NCBI RefSeq assembly: GCF_900094885.1 | Contig: NZ_FMBL01000001.1 | Location: 772,867 to 836,866 of the forward strand | Reading direction: 5' to 3' | Origin: Bifidobacterium commune | Lineage (GTDB): Bacteria; Actinomycetota; Actinomycetes; Actinomycetales; Bifidobacteriaceae | DNA: 64,000 nucleotides | Part shown: in pieces, positions 35,476-44,318 of the stretch | Layout of the letters: each line of letters opens with the position of its first letter | How positions within the stretch are numbered: the first letter of the stretch is position 1 | Translations under genes and position numbers: made by a program | The notes under the pieces: model-generated | Databases searched by the model: none | What the model was told of the DNA's origin: nothing | The model's input: only the letters and a program-made list of their open reading frames with translations

Positions 35476-36477
35476 ATGAGCGATGATATAGCACAGGACA
35501 CAACGGTAATTCTACGAATCCACCGGTTTACTCCTAAACCGGAAACGAAACGAACCCGTCGTCGTCCATCAAGCCCGTTCGGGAACAAATCCCGAAACAG
35601 CAATCCGTTCGCTTCTTCACACCCGCAGCGCGGCATCAAAGGTAATCGTTTCACCCAGGACTACACTATCCAGCCACGCTCCGGACAGACCGTGCTTGAT
35701 TGCCTGCTCTCCATCAAACGCGACTACGACCCCACACTGGCTTTCCGGTATTCGTGCGGCCATGGCGTTTGCGGATCAGATGCTGTGTCGATCAACGGAA
35801 CCCCCACGCTGCTGTGCACCGCCAAAGTCGAGGACTACGCAAAGTCCCAGGTTCAACCCAGCAATGCCGGAAACGTAGACGAAGGTTTCCGACATACAGG
35901 CAATATCACCGGCACTGCGATTTCAGACAACTCAAGCGCATCCCAAGTCGGCAACACCGAACAAGCAGGCGATGTAAACCGAATCGAGTCGCACTTACCC
36001 ACCATCATCGAAGTTGCCCCACTGCCCGGATTCCCCGTACTGCGCGACCTTATCGTGGACATCGACCGAATGATGGAACAAATCGCCAGACTCCAGCCCC
36101 ACCTAGAAGCCGACGGCAAACTGGCCAAAACCAGCGATGGCAAAATCGACATGTTCGAATACCTACAGCACCCCGAAGAGCTTAAACGCTACGAGCTTCT
36201 GAGCAACTGCATATCCTGTGGCATATGCGAGGGGAGCTGCCCTGTCTATGCCGGAGGCGAGGCATTCGTTGGTCCTGCCGCATTGGTTGCAACATCGCGT
36301 TTCGTCAACGACTCACGTGACCGGCTCACCGGGGAACGACTTGAAGCAATCGCCACCGACGATGGAATCATCGCCTGCCAATCCGTTCGTGCCTGCAGTC
36401 GTAAATGCCCCCGCGGCATCGATGTCGGCGAGGAGATGTGGCAGCTCACGGAACAGGTCAAAAGTCATCAGGTCTAG
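35476..36477 (+). CDS. sdhB: Succinate dehydrogenase/fumarate reductase iron-sulfur subunit
   Basis: A 333-residue protein, longer than the usual 230-260. The [2Fe-2S] ligands are Cys94, Cys99, Asp102 (CGHGVCGSDAV) and Cys114. An Asp as third ligand also occurs in E. coli SdhB. The [4Fe-4S] motif is CISCGICEGSCP. The third cluster uses CQSVRACSRKCPRGI. Extra sequence is found in a polar N-terminal stretch (about 25-60) and an insertion at about 124-175. It follows sdhA by 85 bases. GAGG lies 9 bases before the ATG at 35476. Neither SdhC/FrdC nor SdhD/FrdD follows. Confidence 0.9.
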   Translation: MSDDIAQDTTVILRIHRFTPKPETKRTRRRPSSPFGNKSRNSNPFASSHPQRGIKGNRFTQDYTIQPRSGQTVLDCLLSIKRDYDPTLAFRYSCGHGVCGSDAVSINGTPTLLCTAKVEDYAKSQVQPSNAGNVDEGFRHTGNITGTAISDNSSASQVGNTEQAGDVNRIESHLPTIIEVAPLPGFPVLRDLIVDIDRMMEQIARLQPHLEADGKLAKTSDGKIDMFEYLQHPEELKRYELLSNCISCGICEGSCPVYAGGEAFVGPAALVATSRFVNDSRDRLTGERLEAIATDDGIIACQSVRACSRKCPRGIDVGEEMWQLTEQVKSHQV

Positions 36478-36613
36478 CCCATAACGACAAATTCTTCAGC
36501 TCATCGCTGTCGTATGCGATACAGTGACTCCCTCATTGGGTTTTGGCAATTGTTGCCGTATTATAAAGACCAGTAACCGGCAGCATCCGTACAACAAATT
36601 GTGGAGCGAAATC

Positions 36614-37258
36614 ATGGACAAACCATCATACACAAACATGGCTAAGGTGTGGCAATACGCCGAAGCCCATGCTTCGGAGCTTGAAAGCGAAACCTTGCGC
36701 AAAGCACGCACGGACGCCGAGGAAGCCGGACTGCCGCAAGGTTCCGCGGCTCAGGCTCAACTCCTGAACTTTATTACCCACACTTTGAACGCCACATCGA
36801 TTATCAACGTGGGCACAGGTGCACTTATCGACACGATGCAACTGGTCGAAGGCCTGCACGGCGCAGGACAACTGACAGCTGTCGATTCATCGGCGCGAGG
36901 GATCACCATGATACGCAACTTCTTTGCCGAAATCTCAGACACAGCGGACAACAAAACTACCCTGCGTGCCGTCAACACCTCCCCCGCGGTTTTTCTGCCC
37001 CGTCTGAACGCAGGCACCTATGACCTGATCGTCGTCTCAGGAGTCACGTCCAACTATGCACCATCGTTCGAACAGGCTGCAAATCTGCTGAAGACCGGCG
37101 GACGCATCATCTTCACCGACATGTTAGGAGTGGCATCTCAAGATTCTGACAAGCCCAACGCCATGAACACACTACTGACGGACGTTGAGGAAGATGAGCG
37201 TTTTGAGCAGGTGCTGACACCGACCGGAACAGGCATGCTTATAGCAGCCAAACGCTGA
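36614..37258 (+). CDS. O-methyltransferase family 3-like protein
   Basis: A 214-residue protein resembling the caffeoyl-CoA O-methyltransferase/TrmR group. The SAM-binding start is SIINVGTGALIDTMQLVEGL, then LTAVDSSARGITMIRNFF for the ribose-binding acid. YDLIVVSGVTSNYAPSFEQAANLL leads to the LLKTGGRIIFTDML segment. The glycine-rich loop is VGTGALID instead of the common GxGxGY, so activity is likely but the substrate is unknown. GGAG precedes the ATG at 36614 by about 7 bases. It is a single gene between sdhB and the convergent LOG-family gene. Confidence 0.77.
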   Translation: MDKPSYTNMAKVWQYAEAHASELESETLRKARTDAEEAGLPQGSAAQAQLLNFITHTLNATSIINVGTGALIDTMQLVEGLHGAGQLTAVDSSARGITMIRNFFAEISDTADNKTTLRAVNTSPAVFLPRLNAGTYDLIVVSGVTSNYAPSFEQAANLLKTGGRIIFTDMLGVASQDSDKPNAMNTLLTDVEEDERFEQVLTPTGTGMLIAAKR

Positions 37259-37361
37259 TTGTCGTTCTGGCTTCTCTGCGCAACAAGTCACTCCAGTGAC
37301 GGGTATTGTGCTGTTTAGGCAGACAACGATACATTCCTGCAGAACAACACCCTTGCCGACT

Positions 37362-38309
37362 TCATCGATTCATCCCGTCGATTGCAAACCGCACCGCTTC
37401 CTCGGGGTCATCGGTAAAATGCACCTTTTTCAGGTCATTCTCATCTATTAGACCTCGCTCAAGCATGGGTCCACGAGCCCAGTCAAACAGCCCCTTCCAG
37501 TAGACGGTATCGAATAAGACCACTGGTTTGGGCGATGTTTTGCCAGTCTGCACAAGAGTAAGAATCTCGAACATCTCGTCAAGCGTGCCGAAACCGCCCG
37601 GACAAACAATAAGAGCCGACGAATATTTGACAAACATCATCTTACGCACAAAGAAGTAACGGAAATTCATTCCGAGATTGACCCACTGATTCAACCCGTC
37701 CTCGTGCGGCAATTCAATGCCCAAGCCCACCGAAACACCGCCAGCCTCGGCAGCCCCACGGTTTGCGGCCTCCATGATGCCAGGTCCGCCACCTGTGATG
37801 ACAGTGACGCCGTTCTGTGCCGCCAATTGACCCATCCGCATCGCCTGACGATATTCAGGCTTGTCCTGTTTTATCCGAGCCGAGCCAAACACACACAACG
37901 AAGCCCCCAAATCCGCAAGCGCATCAAATCCTTCTACAAACTCCGACTGAATACGCAGCACCCGCCAAGGGTCACTATGACGCCAATCCTTGACGTCGCG
38001 CACCGATATGGGATGGTCGGCGTCTCTCGAACCATAAGAACTTTGAACGGCTTCCTGATTCTCACCGTTCATGCGAGCGGTGCTTGTCGCAAGTATACGG
38101 CAACTGGCATCAGCAGCGGAAAGCAAGGCATGGTCCGGCGTCTGCTCGGGAATCATCGACCCACGCATCAGCACAGATCCACTTCGATGCGTCTCCCACT
38201 GACTTGTATCTGCAGCACAATCATTCACATCCGTCGAGCGATTCGAATCAACCAACTCGTTACCACTTGCTCCGGCCTGATACTGATGAGCTTCCTTATT
38301 GACCACCAT
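37362..38309 (-). CDS. LOG-family protein (TIGR00730, lysine decarboxylase-like fold)
   Basis: A 315-residue protein. The core at about 115-310 has VFGSARIKQDKPEYRQAMRM, VITGGGPGIMEAANRGAAEA and the signature CPGGFGTLDEMFEILTLVQT. Members cleave the N-glycosidic bond of nucleoside monophosphates (cytokinin-activating type), although older names call them lysine decarboxylase. The first about 110 residues are polar and extra compared with the 190-residue basic family form. The start at 38309 follows AGGAGG with a 4-base gap. It is convergent with the methyltransferase and sits just downstream of tRNA-Arg. Confidence 0.88.
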   Translation of the reverse strand: MVVNKEAHQYQAGASGNELVDSNRSTDVNDCAADTSQWETHRSGSVLMRGSMIPEQTPDHALLSAADASCRILATSTARMNGENQEAVQSSYGSRDADHPISVRDVKDWRHSDPWRVLRIQSEFVEGFDALADLGASLCVFGSARIKQDKPEYRQAMRMGQLAAQNGVTVITGGGPGIMEAANRGAAEAGGVSVGLGIELPHEDGLNQWVNLGMNFRYFFVRKMMFVKYSSALIVCPGGFGTLDEMFEILTLVQTGKTSPKPVVLFDTVYWKGLFDWARGPMLERGLIDENDLKKVHFTDDPEEAVRFAIDGMNR

Positions 38310-38403
38310 TGCGCCTCCTGTCTGCATCACTGGGGATGCTCCTCCCCGCATGACAAGCAAAAACAAAAAATCCGCGGAGTACTATCTACCGCGGATGCAT
38401 TCT

Positions 38404-38480
38404 GTGCGCGCGACAGGATTCGAACCTGCAACCTGCTGATCCGTAGTCAGCTGCTCTAATCCATTGGGCTACGCGCGCAG
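38404..38480. repeat. 77-bp direct repeat containing tRNA-Arg, left copy
   Basis: Identical to 41205-41281. The repeat covers the whole tRNA gene with one base before and two after it; the flanks then diverge. The two copies bracket a decayed surface-protein gene. Confidence 0.9.
38405..38478 (-). tRNA. tRNA-Arg(ACG)
   Basis: The minus strand has acceptor arm GCGCGCG/CGCGCGC, a D arm TAGCCCAATGGATTAGAGC, an anticodon arm GCTGA-CTACGGA-TCAGC with anticodon ACG, and a T loop TTCGAAT. The 3' CCA is not encoded. An identical copy lies at 41206-41279. Confidence 0.96.
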
Positions 38481-38796
38481 CATTGTCAAAACAATTTTGG
38501 CAACGTGACTAGGATACACGACGTCACGCGATTGCGCCACTCCAGCGAGTCTTCACCGACAGCGAACTTTCCGACACCATAACTAGTACATGTTTCAGTA
38601 TCTTCGATCCGTCGTCGTCTTCCATGCCAACCCCTCCAAAGTAGGTGTCGCATTTCATTGCTTCCCCAAACCGTTTACTGCCTGACATGTAAATGCATTA
38701 CATTTTGTGCGGTGGCTACGTTATTCTTACCATGTAATACATTTGCTCGCGATGGCCCAATTGCCGGAGTTCACGCGGAGATCCAAGGGAGTGGCC
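38481..38796. other. Gene-free left part of the tRNA-bracketed segment
   Basis: About 315 bases between the left tRNA repeat and the start of the surface-protein pseudogene. A Shine-Dalgarno AAGGGAG lies at 38785-38791. No integrase, transposase or other gene was recognised. Confidence 0.4.
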
Positions 38797-40877
38797 ATGA
38801 AAGGGACACGCCACAGGACCATCACATACAAAGCTATGATGCTACCATTTTATTCTGCGCATTCGCACCCTCTGCCCTTGCAGAGACTGACGGTAGTCCA
38901 GTGAGTCCCACCATCCAAGATTCCCCTTCCCAAGATTCGCCCTCCGAAGGCAGCGATTCACGTAACGGCACGAATGACATTGGCCCCAGATAGCCACTCG
39001 CGGAGACCCCGGTACACACACGGGATACGGTCCTTACGGAGGCTCACTCGTGTGGAACGAGCATGTAGACGGCGACGACTGTGTCCTCGAACTCGTCTCA
39101 GGCACCATACCCAACCACGGCACAGGCCCATACGACTGGATGAATGCCCCATGGTACCAGAATAGCGACAGCATAACGAAGTTGGTGGTGGACGACAACC
39201 CCGCCGATCCCGTCACCCTCGACACCAACAGCAGCTACGGCCTATTCTGCCGCATGTCCAATCTACGTTCAGCGGACGTGCGCAACCTCGATACCCACAA
39301 TGCCACAAGCCTTCTCTGGATGTTCACCGGTTGCGTGAATCTTACGCAATTGGACGTGACCCCGAGGGACAACAAACGGAACACCAGCAACGTCACTAAC
39401 ACGCAAGACCTGTTCAGCGTCTGTACCTCGCTGAAATCAATCATCGGTATCGAACAGTGGAACACCGGCAAGTTCAGCACGACGCTTTCCATGTTCCAAC
39501 AGGACCGGAGTTTGGAGTTCTTGGACATCAGCGGAAACGGATGGACCACCAGACAAGTAACCGACATGCGAAGCATGTTGGAAGGATGTCCCATACTTCA
39601 AAAAATCAAAATCAACCCAAATACCATCAACCTACATCAGGCATTCACAAGCTGGGTTAACAACTCTTCACTATCGGCGCCAGCATACTCGGACACAACC
39701 GGAACACAGAAGATAATCGGAGCTACCTCATCCACCATCACCACGACCACACCCACATGGTTGTATTCGAACCAGAACGTCCGTTACGACGCCGGAGGCG
39801 GTACCCTTGGCACCACAATGTCGGACCGGAACTGTGTCCGGCCAACCCGTATGCACGGATACCACCAAACCAGGCTATCGCCACACCACAGCAAACGGCA
39901 CCGGCACCACCTACCCACTGACCAGCAACGTACCATTTGTGCCATTCACTACACAGAATAACGGAATCATCTGGTACGCTATCCCCTACGTGCGTGTAGC
40001 GGACAACAATATCGTCCTCTACCCAGTGTGGGAACCAGTGACTCGCGTCATCAGCAAGATCACGCCCAAAACCGACGGCAGCGTGGAAATCAAAGGTACC
40101 ATGCCCGGAGGTACCGCGCTCGGAGACACTTTCACCACGACCCCCTACACGGTACAAGCCGGAGGAACCCCCGGTACCACCAGTACGAACGGAGCACCCG
40201 ATAGCGTTCCTACCGCCCCGTGGACCGGCAGCTGGACCAGCAGTACCAACCCATACACCAGCCTTCATGGCCGTACCATCAACGCCGACCAAAGTGTAAG
40301 CCTGTGGCTGACCAGCAGACTCAACAACGGACTCAACCAAAGCGCTGAGTCCACACGCGCACGATTCACCATCGACACCATCGCCCCCGCTGCACCCGGA
40401 CTGCATCTCGGCGGACGCACCGCGTTCAGCGGCACGGGTGTCAGACAGACCATACAGGGAACCGTACGCGCCTACGATAGTGTCAGCGCACCCGCCGGAG
40501 GCCGGAGACAAGATCACCGTCACATGGTCTGACGGCACCACCACGACCATCACCAGCGGCACTGGCGGCTCTTCATCGTCGATGCACCTGCAGGCATCAT
40601 ACTGGACGGCAGCCAGAACGCCACCGTAATCATATGGGACCAAGCAGACGGAGATGGAGCCGACGGACACCACCCCGCCTGATACAACAACACAGCCAAC
40701 CAAAGCCAAGCCTTTAACGTGCAACTCCTACCGGCGATGGTCAACCTACCCGAGACCGGAAATTCCAGCCAACGAACATGGGCAATCGCACTTGGCACCA
40801 CAGCCGCACTGGCCCTTGTCACCGAAGTCCCCCTCCAATACTACGCACGACGCAAGCACACCATCCGTCGAGACTGA
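38797..40877 (+). pseudogene. Decayed LPXTG-anchored surface protein with BspA-like (DUF285) repeats
   Basis: The pieces lie in order on one strand but in changing frames. The start is at 38797 after a strong AAGGGAG. A signal peptide end (LFCAFAPSALAETDG) lies one frame off. A DUF285 region runs at 39012-39800 (LLWMFTGCVNLTQLDV, TSNVTNTQDLFSVCTSLKS, DMRSMLEGCPILQKI). Stalk domains at 39807-40490 include APAAPGLHLGG, then EAGDKITVTWSDG. The sortase signal is at 40746-40760 (LPETG), with a hydrophobic stretch and RRKHTIRRD-stop after it. Frame changes occur near 38845, 39000, 39805, 40495 and 40570, and a TGA interrupts at 40680. The gene once encoded a cell-wall adhesin-like protein and cannot now be read through. 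Confidence 0.85.
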
Positions 40878-41204
40878 ACCCATAAACAAATCGCAAGATT
40901 CCCTCGCAGACCAATATTCCCTCATCAAAAGCCCCGAGAACCGCGACATGAAACTTGGAGGCAATCGGGTATCGACCGGGACGAATTCCCGCACCCATAC
41001 CAGAGCAACCATGCGCCAAGACCATCGGACACACATTCGTGGCCAGTATCTTTTGTTTTAACCTGTACCGTGAAGATCGGAACCGTTAGACATGATTTTG
41101 GCCGATGTCACAAATCTATACGGTAAGTTCCATACGACAAGAAACGCACGTGTGATTTGTTTGAAGTAACAAAACCCCTCAGGAGCTAAATTCCCAAGGG
41201 TGAA

Positions 41205-41281
41205 GTGCGCGCGACAGGATTCGAACCTGCAACCTGCTGATCCGTAGTCAGCTGCTCTAATCCATTGGGCTACGCGCGCAG
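41205..41281. repeat. 77-bp direct repeat containing tRNA-Arg, right copy
   Basis: Identical to 38404-38480. Bases 40878-41204 before it hold no recognised gene. Confidence 0.9.
41206..41279 (-). tRNA. tRNA-Arg(ACG), second identical copy
   Basis: Same sequence and structure as the copy at 38405-38478, including anticodon ACG in the loop CTACGGA. Confidence 0.96.
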
Positions 41282-41383
41282 TGTTAAAATCTTTGTTTTT
41301 AGCAACTCATCCACTATAGCCCATCTCATCAATTCACGCAAACATGCCGTGTCGCACATGAATATTCCCGACAACGAGCCATC

Positions 41384-42808
41384 TCATCCCCGTTGTTCAA
41401 TTGCACGCTTTTCGATTCGACGAGATGAACGGGACGACATAGCAGTCGAAACCACCATCTTCGGAACGCCTTCGCCATTAACGGCTGAGGCATCAACGAT
41501 AACCTGTCGAACATCACTCATTTCCGGCAGTTGGAACATGGTTTCTTCCAACGTCTTTTCGATGATTGAGCGCAACCCGCGCGCACCGATTCCCTCGTTG
41601 ATGGCCTTCGCGGCGATAGCCTCGACAGCCTCTTCGGTGAAGGAAAGTTTGACCCCATCGACGGCAAACAACTTACAATATTGCTTAATGAGCGCATTGG
41701 CGGGCCGTACAAGAATGTCTCTTAAATCCTGCTCAGTGAGCTCATCGAGCACGCTGACCACAGGAAGTCGACCAATGAATTCCGGCAAAAGGCCAAAATC
41801 AGCGAGATCGTCGGCAGCTACCTTGCGCAGCAGCTCGGCAACGGGCTGATCGTGTGCCCGCAACGTTGCGGTAAAACCGCTTTCCTGCGCACCAAGACGC
41901 TTGCGCACAATGGATTCAAGACCGACGAACGCCCCACCACAAATGAATAGAATGTCTCTCGTATCCATCTTAACGGTGTTCTGGTCACGATGTTTGCGTG
42001 TCCCCTCGCCTTCGAGCGGCACAGAAGCGATGGTGCCTTCAAGAATCTTCAATAGGGCTTGCTGGACGCCCTCACCACTCACATCGCGGGTGATCGAGGT
42101 GCTTTCCCCGCTTTTGCGAGCTATCTTATCGATTTCATCGATATAGACGATGCCATGCTGGGCACGATCCACATCCCCATCAGCGGCCTGCAGCAAACGC
42201 TGCAACACACTTTCAACATCATCGCCGATATATCCGGCTTCAGTCAACGTGGTTGCATCAACGATAACGAATGGTACGTTCATCACACGGGCCAGCGTTT
42301 GAGCAAGATAGGTTTTCCCGACACCTGTCGGCCCAAGCAACAGAATATTGGATTTGGCCACCTGGACGTCAGCCAACGGGTCCTTGCCCCCCGTTGCAGA
42401 AGGGCCCCCACTGCGCTTACCGTTGCCGGCAACAGATTTGTGTGCCGTTTCGGACGTCGCTGCCGCTTTACCCATTCCGGCCCCAGTAACGCGCCCGCCT
42501 CCGTCTCGCTCCATGTTGACGCGCTTGTAATGGTTGTAAACGGCCACGGAAAGAGTACGCTTGGCCTGCGGCTGCCCCACCACGTATTGGTTCAGATAAG
42601 CGTAAATCTCAGAGGGTTTAGGCAGGTTCAGCGCATCGATTTTCACATCTTCGTCGTTTTCATCATTAATCAGGTCGACGCATTGGGCAATGCATTCGTC
42701 GCATATTGCTGCACCCTGACCGGTAACCAGTTTGCGGACCTGGCGTTCACTTTTCCCGCAGAATCCGCAGCGTGGAGAGGAATCGTTATAATCCACCACG
42801 TCGCCCAT
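41384..42808 (-). CDS. clpX: ATP-dependent Clp protease ATP-binding subunit ClpX
   Basis: A 474-residue AAA+ unfoldase that feeds proteins to ClpP. The N-terminal zinc domain has Cys14, Cys17, Cys36 and Cys39. Walker A is [14 protein letters not shown], Walker B is [12 protein letters not shown], and the sensor region [15 protein letters not shown] is normal. The RKH loop (KHRDQNT in [11 protein letters not shown]) that contacts substrate tags is present. Compared with the usual 420 residues, a Gly/Ala/Ser-rich stretch of about 40 residues is inserted before Walker A (about 110-150). AAGGAG precedes the ATG by 5 bases. A hairpin between clpP2 and clpX suggests partly separate transcription. 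Confidence 0.97.
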   Translation of the reverse strand: MGDVVDYNDSSPRCGFCGKSERQVRKLVTGQGAAICDECIAQCVDLINDENDEDVKIDALNLPKPSEIYAYLNQYVVGQPQAKRTLSVAVYNHYKRVNMERDGGGRVTGAGMGKAAATSETAHKSVAGNGKRSGGPSATGGKDPLADVQVAKSNILLLGPTGVGKTYLAQTLARVMNVPFVIVDATTLTEAGYIGDDVESVLQRLLQAADGDVDRAQHGIVYIDEIDKIARKSGESTSITRDVSGEGVQQALLKILEGTIASVPLEGEGTRKHRDQNTVKMDTRDILFICGGAFVGLESIVRKRLGAQESGFTATLRAHDQPVAELLRKVAADDLADFGLLPEFIGRLPVVSVLDELTEQDLRDILVRPANALIKQYCKLFAVDGVKLSFTEEAVEAIAAKAINEGIGARGLRSIIEKTLEETMFQLPEMSDVRQVIVDASAVNGEGVPKMVVSTAMSSRSSRRIEKRAIEQRG

Positions 42809-42892
42809 GCCTTCTCCTTACCGCTTCGAGCACATTACATCCCGACCCGGTTCGGGTTTCCCCGCCAGGTTCATGTTCATCCCAAGTACGAC

Positions 42893-42924
42893 GATACCCC
42901 TTACGCGCGAACGCAAGGGGTATC
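42893..42924 (-). terminator. Hairpin between clpP2 and clpX
   Basis: GATACCCCTT (42893-42902) pairs perfectly with AAGGGGTATC (42915-42924) around 12 bases. There is no clear T run, so termination may be partial. A second small stem ACCCG/CGGGT lies at 42845-42857. Confidence 0.55.
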
Positions 42925-42964
42925 TCGCCTGTTGCCGGACTATCAGAGTACGACGGCCGCATGT

Positions 42965-43636
42965 TTACTTGCGGTTGGCGAGCACCTCGTCAACCATGCC
43001 ATAATCCTTGGATTCTTGAGCCGTCAGGAAGGTATCGACCTCAATATCCTTACGAACACGCTCCTCCGGCTGGCCGGTATGCTTGGAAAGCGTTTCTTCG
43101 AGCCATTCGCGCATACGCAGCATTTCCTTGGCCTGAATCTCGATTTCGGTTGCTTTACCGAAGCCTTGGTCGATGGCAGGCTGGTGGATGAGCACACGAG
43201 CGTTAGGGAGCATCAGACGCTTGCCCTTCGTACCGGCAGCAAGAATGACTGCCGCAGCTGAAGCTGCCTGGCCGAGACAGACGGTCTGTACATCGGGCTT
43301 GATGTATTGCATCGTGTCATAGATGGCAGTCATGGCGGTCATTGATCCACCGGGAGAGTTGATGTACATCATTACGTCGCGGTTCGGGTCCTGGCTCTCC
43401 AGTACGAGAAGCTGAGCCATGATGTCGTCGGCGGAGGTATCGTCCACCTGCACGCCCATGAAGATGATCCTGTCCTCAAACAGGCGGCTGTATGCATCCT
43501 GCGTCTTCATGCCATACGGTGTCTTCTCGCTGAACTGGGGCATGACATACCGATTCTGCGGCACAAATCCGGCTACACCTCGTGCACCGGCGAGACGCTC
43601 GGCTCGTGCTACAAACTTCGCTTCTTCACTTGCCAT
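42965..43636 (-). CDS. clpP2: ATP-dependent Clp protease proteolytic subunit ClpP2
   Basis: A 223-residue serine peptidase subunit. The catalytic Ser is in LGQAASAAAVILAAG, the His in VLIHQPAIDQGFG and the Asp in [34 protein letters not shown] is the oxyanion strand region. Actinobacteria often build a mixed ClpP1-ClpP2 barrel, and the tandem genes fit that. The start at 43636 follows GGGGAG with a 5-base gap. It begins two bases after the clpP1 stop, so the pair is co-transcribed. Confidence 0.96.
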   Translation of the reverse strand: MASEEAKFVARAERLAGARGVAGFVPQNRYVMPQFSEKTPYGMKTQDAYSRLFEDRIIFMGVQVDDTSADDIMAQLLVLESQDPNRDVMMYINSPGGSMTAMTAIYDTMQYIKPDVQTVCLGQAASAAAVILAAGTKGKRLMLPNARVLIHQPAIDQGFGKATEIEIQAKEMLRMREWLEETLSKHTGQPEERVRKDIEVDTFLTAQESKDYGMVDEVLANRK

Positions 43637-43638
43637 GT

Positions 43639-44268
43639 TCACTCCCCGTCCTTCGTTGCACTCATGGTGCCCGGCGTGGTCACGATCTTGTCGAAGAAAC
43701 CATACTCCAGCGCCTGCTGCGCCGTGAACCAATGATCGTACTCATTGTCACGATAGATCTCTTCAACGGTGTGACCGGTCTGCTCGGCGGTCAGTTGCGA
43801 AAGGGTCTTCTTCATATCCATGATCAGCTCGGCATTGATACGCACGTCAGTGGCAGTGCCGCCAATGCCACCGGAAGGCTGGTGCATCAAAATTCGGGCA
43901 TGGGAAGTGGCAAACCGCTTGCCCTTTGTGCCACTGGAAAGCAGGAACTGGCCCATGGAGGCCGCCATGCCCACAGCAACCGTGGCGACATCAGGTTCAA
44001 TCAGCTGCATGGTATCGTAAATGGCCATACCCGCGGTGATGGAACCACCAGGCGAATTGATATACAGCCAGATATCTTTCTTTGGATCTTGGGCTGCAAG
44101 CATCAACATCTGGGCGCAAATGACGTTGGCGTTCTGGTCCTTGACCTCATCGCCAAGCCAGATGATACGTTCTTTAAGCAATCTATTGAAAATCGGATCC
44201 GTCATGGAGGGGACAGAATCCTCCCCTTCATCCATCGACGGCGTAGATGTCAGTAATCCTGCCACCAT
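43639..44268 (-). CDS. clpP1: ATP-dependent Clp protease proteolytic subunit ClpP1
   Basis: A 209-residue ClpP. The catalytic Ser lies in [15 protein letters not shown], the His in [13 protein letters not shown] and the Asp in [32 protein letters not shown] is the conserved strand. AAGGAG lies only two bases before the ATG at 44268, so the true start may be a later codon such as the Met of [10 protein letters not shown]. It lies 50 bases after the ClC channel gene and two bases before clpP2. Confidence 0.96.
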   Translation of the reverse strand: MVAGLLTSTPSMDEGEDSVPSMTDPIFNRLLKERIIWLGDEVKDQNANVICAQMLMLAAQDPKKDIWLYINSPGGSITAGMAIYDTMQLIEPDVATVAVGMAASMGQFLLSSGTKGKRFATSHARILMHQPSGGIGGTATDVRINAELIMDMKKTLSQLTAEQTGHTVEEIYRDNEYDHWFTAQQALEYGFFDKIVTTPGTMSATKDGE

Positions 44269-44318
44269 ATCTCCTTGATATTCACGTTTTATTATCGTTT
44301 AAGACATAGTACCGCGAC

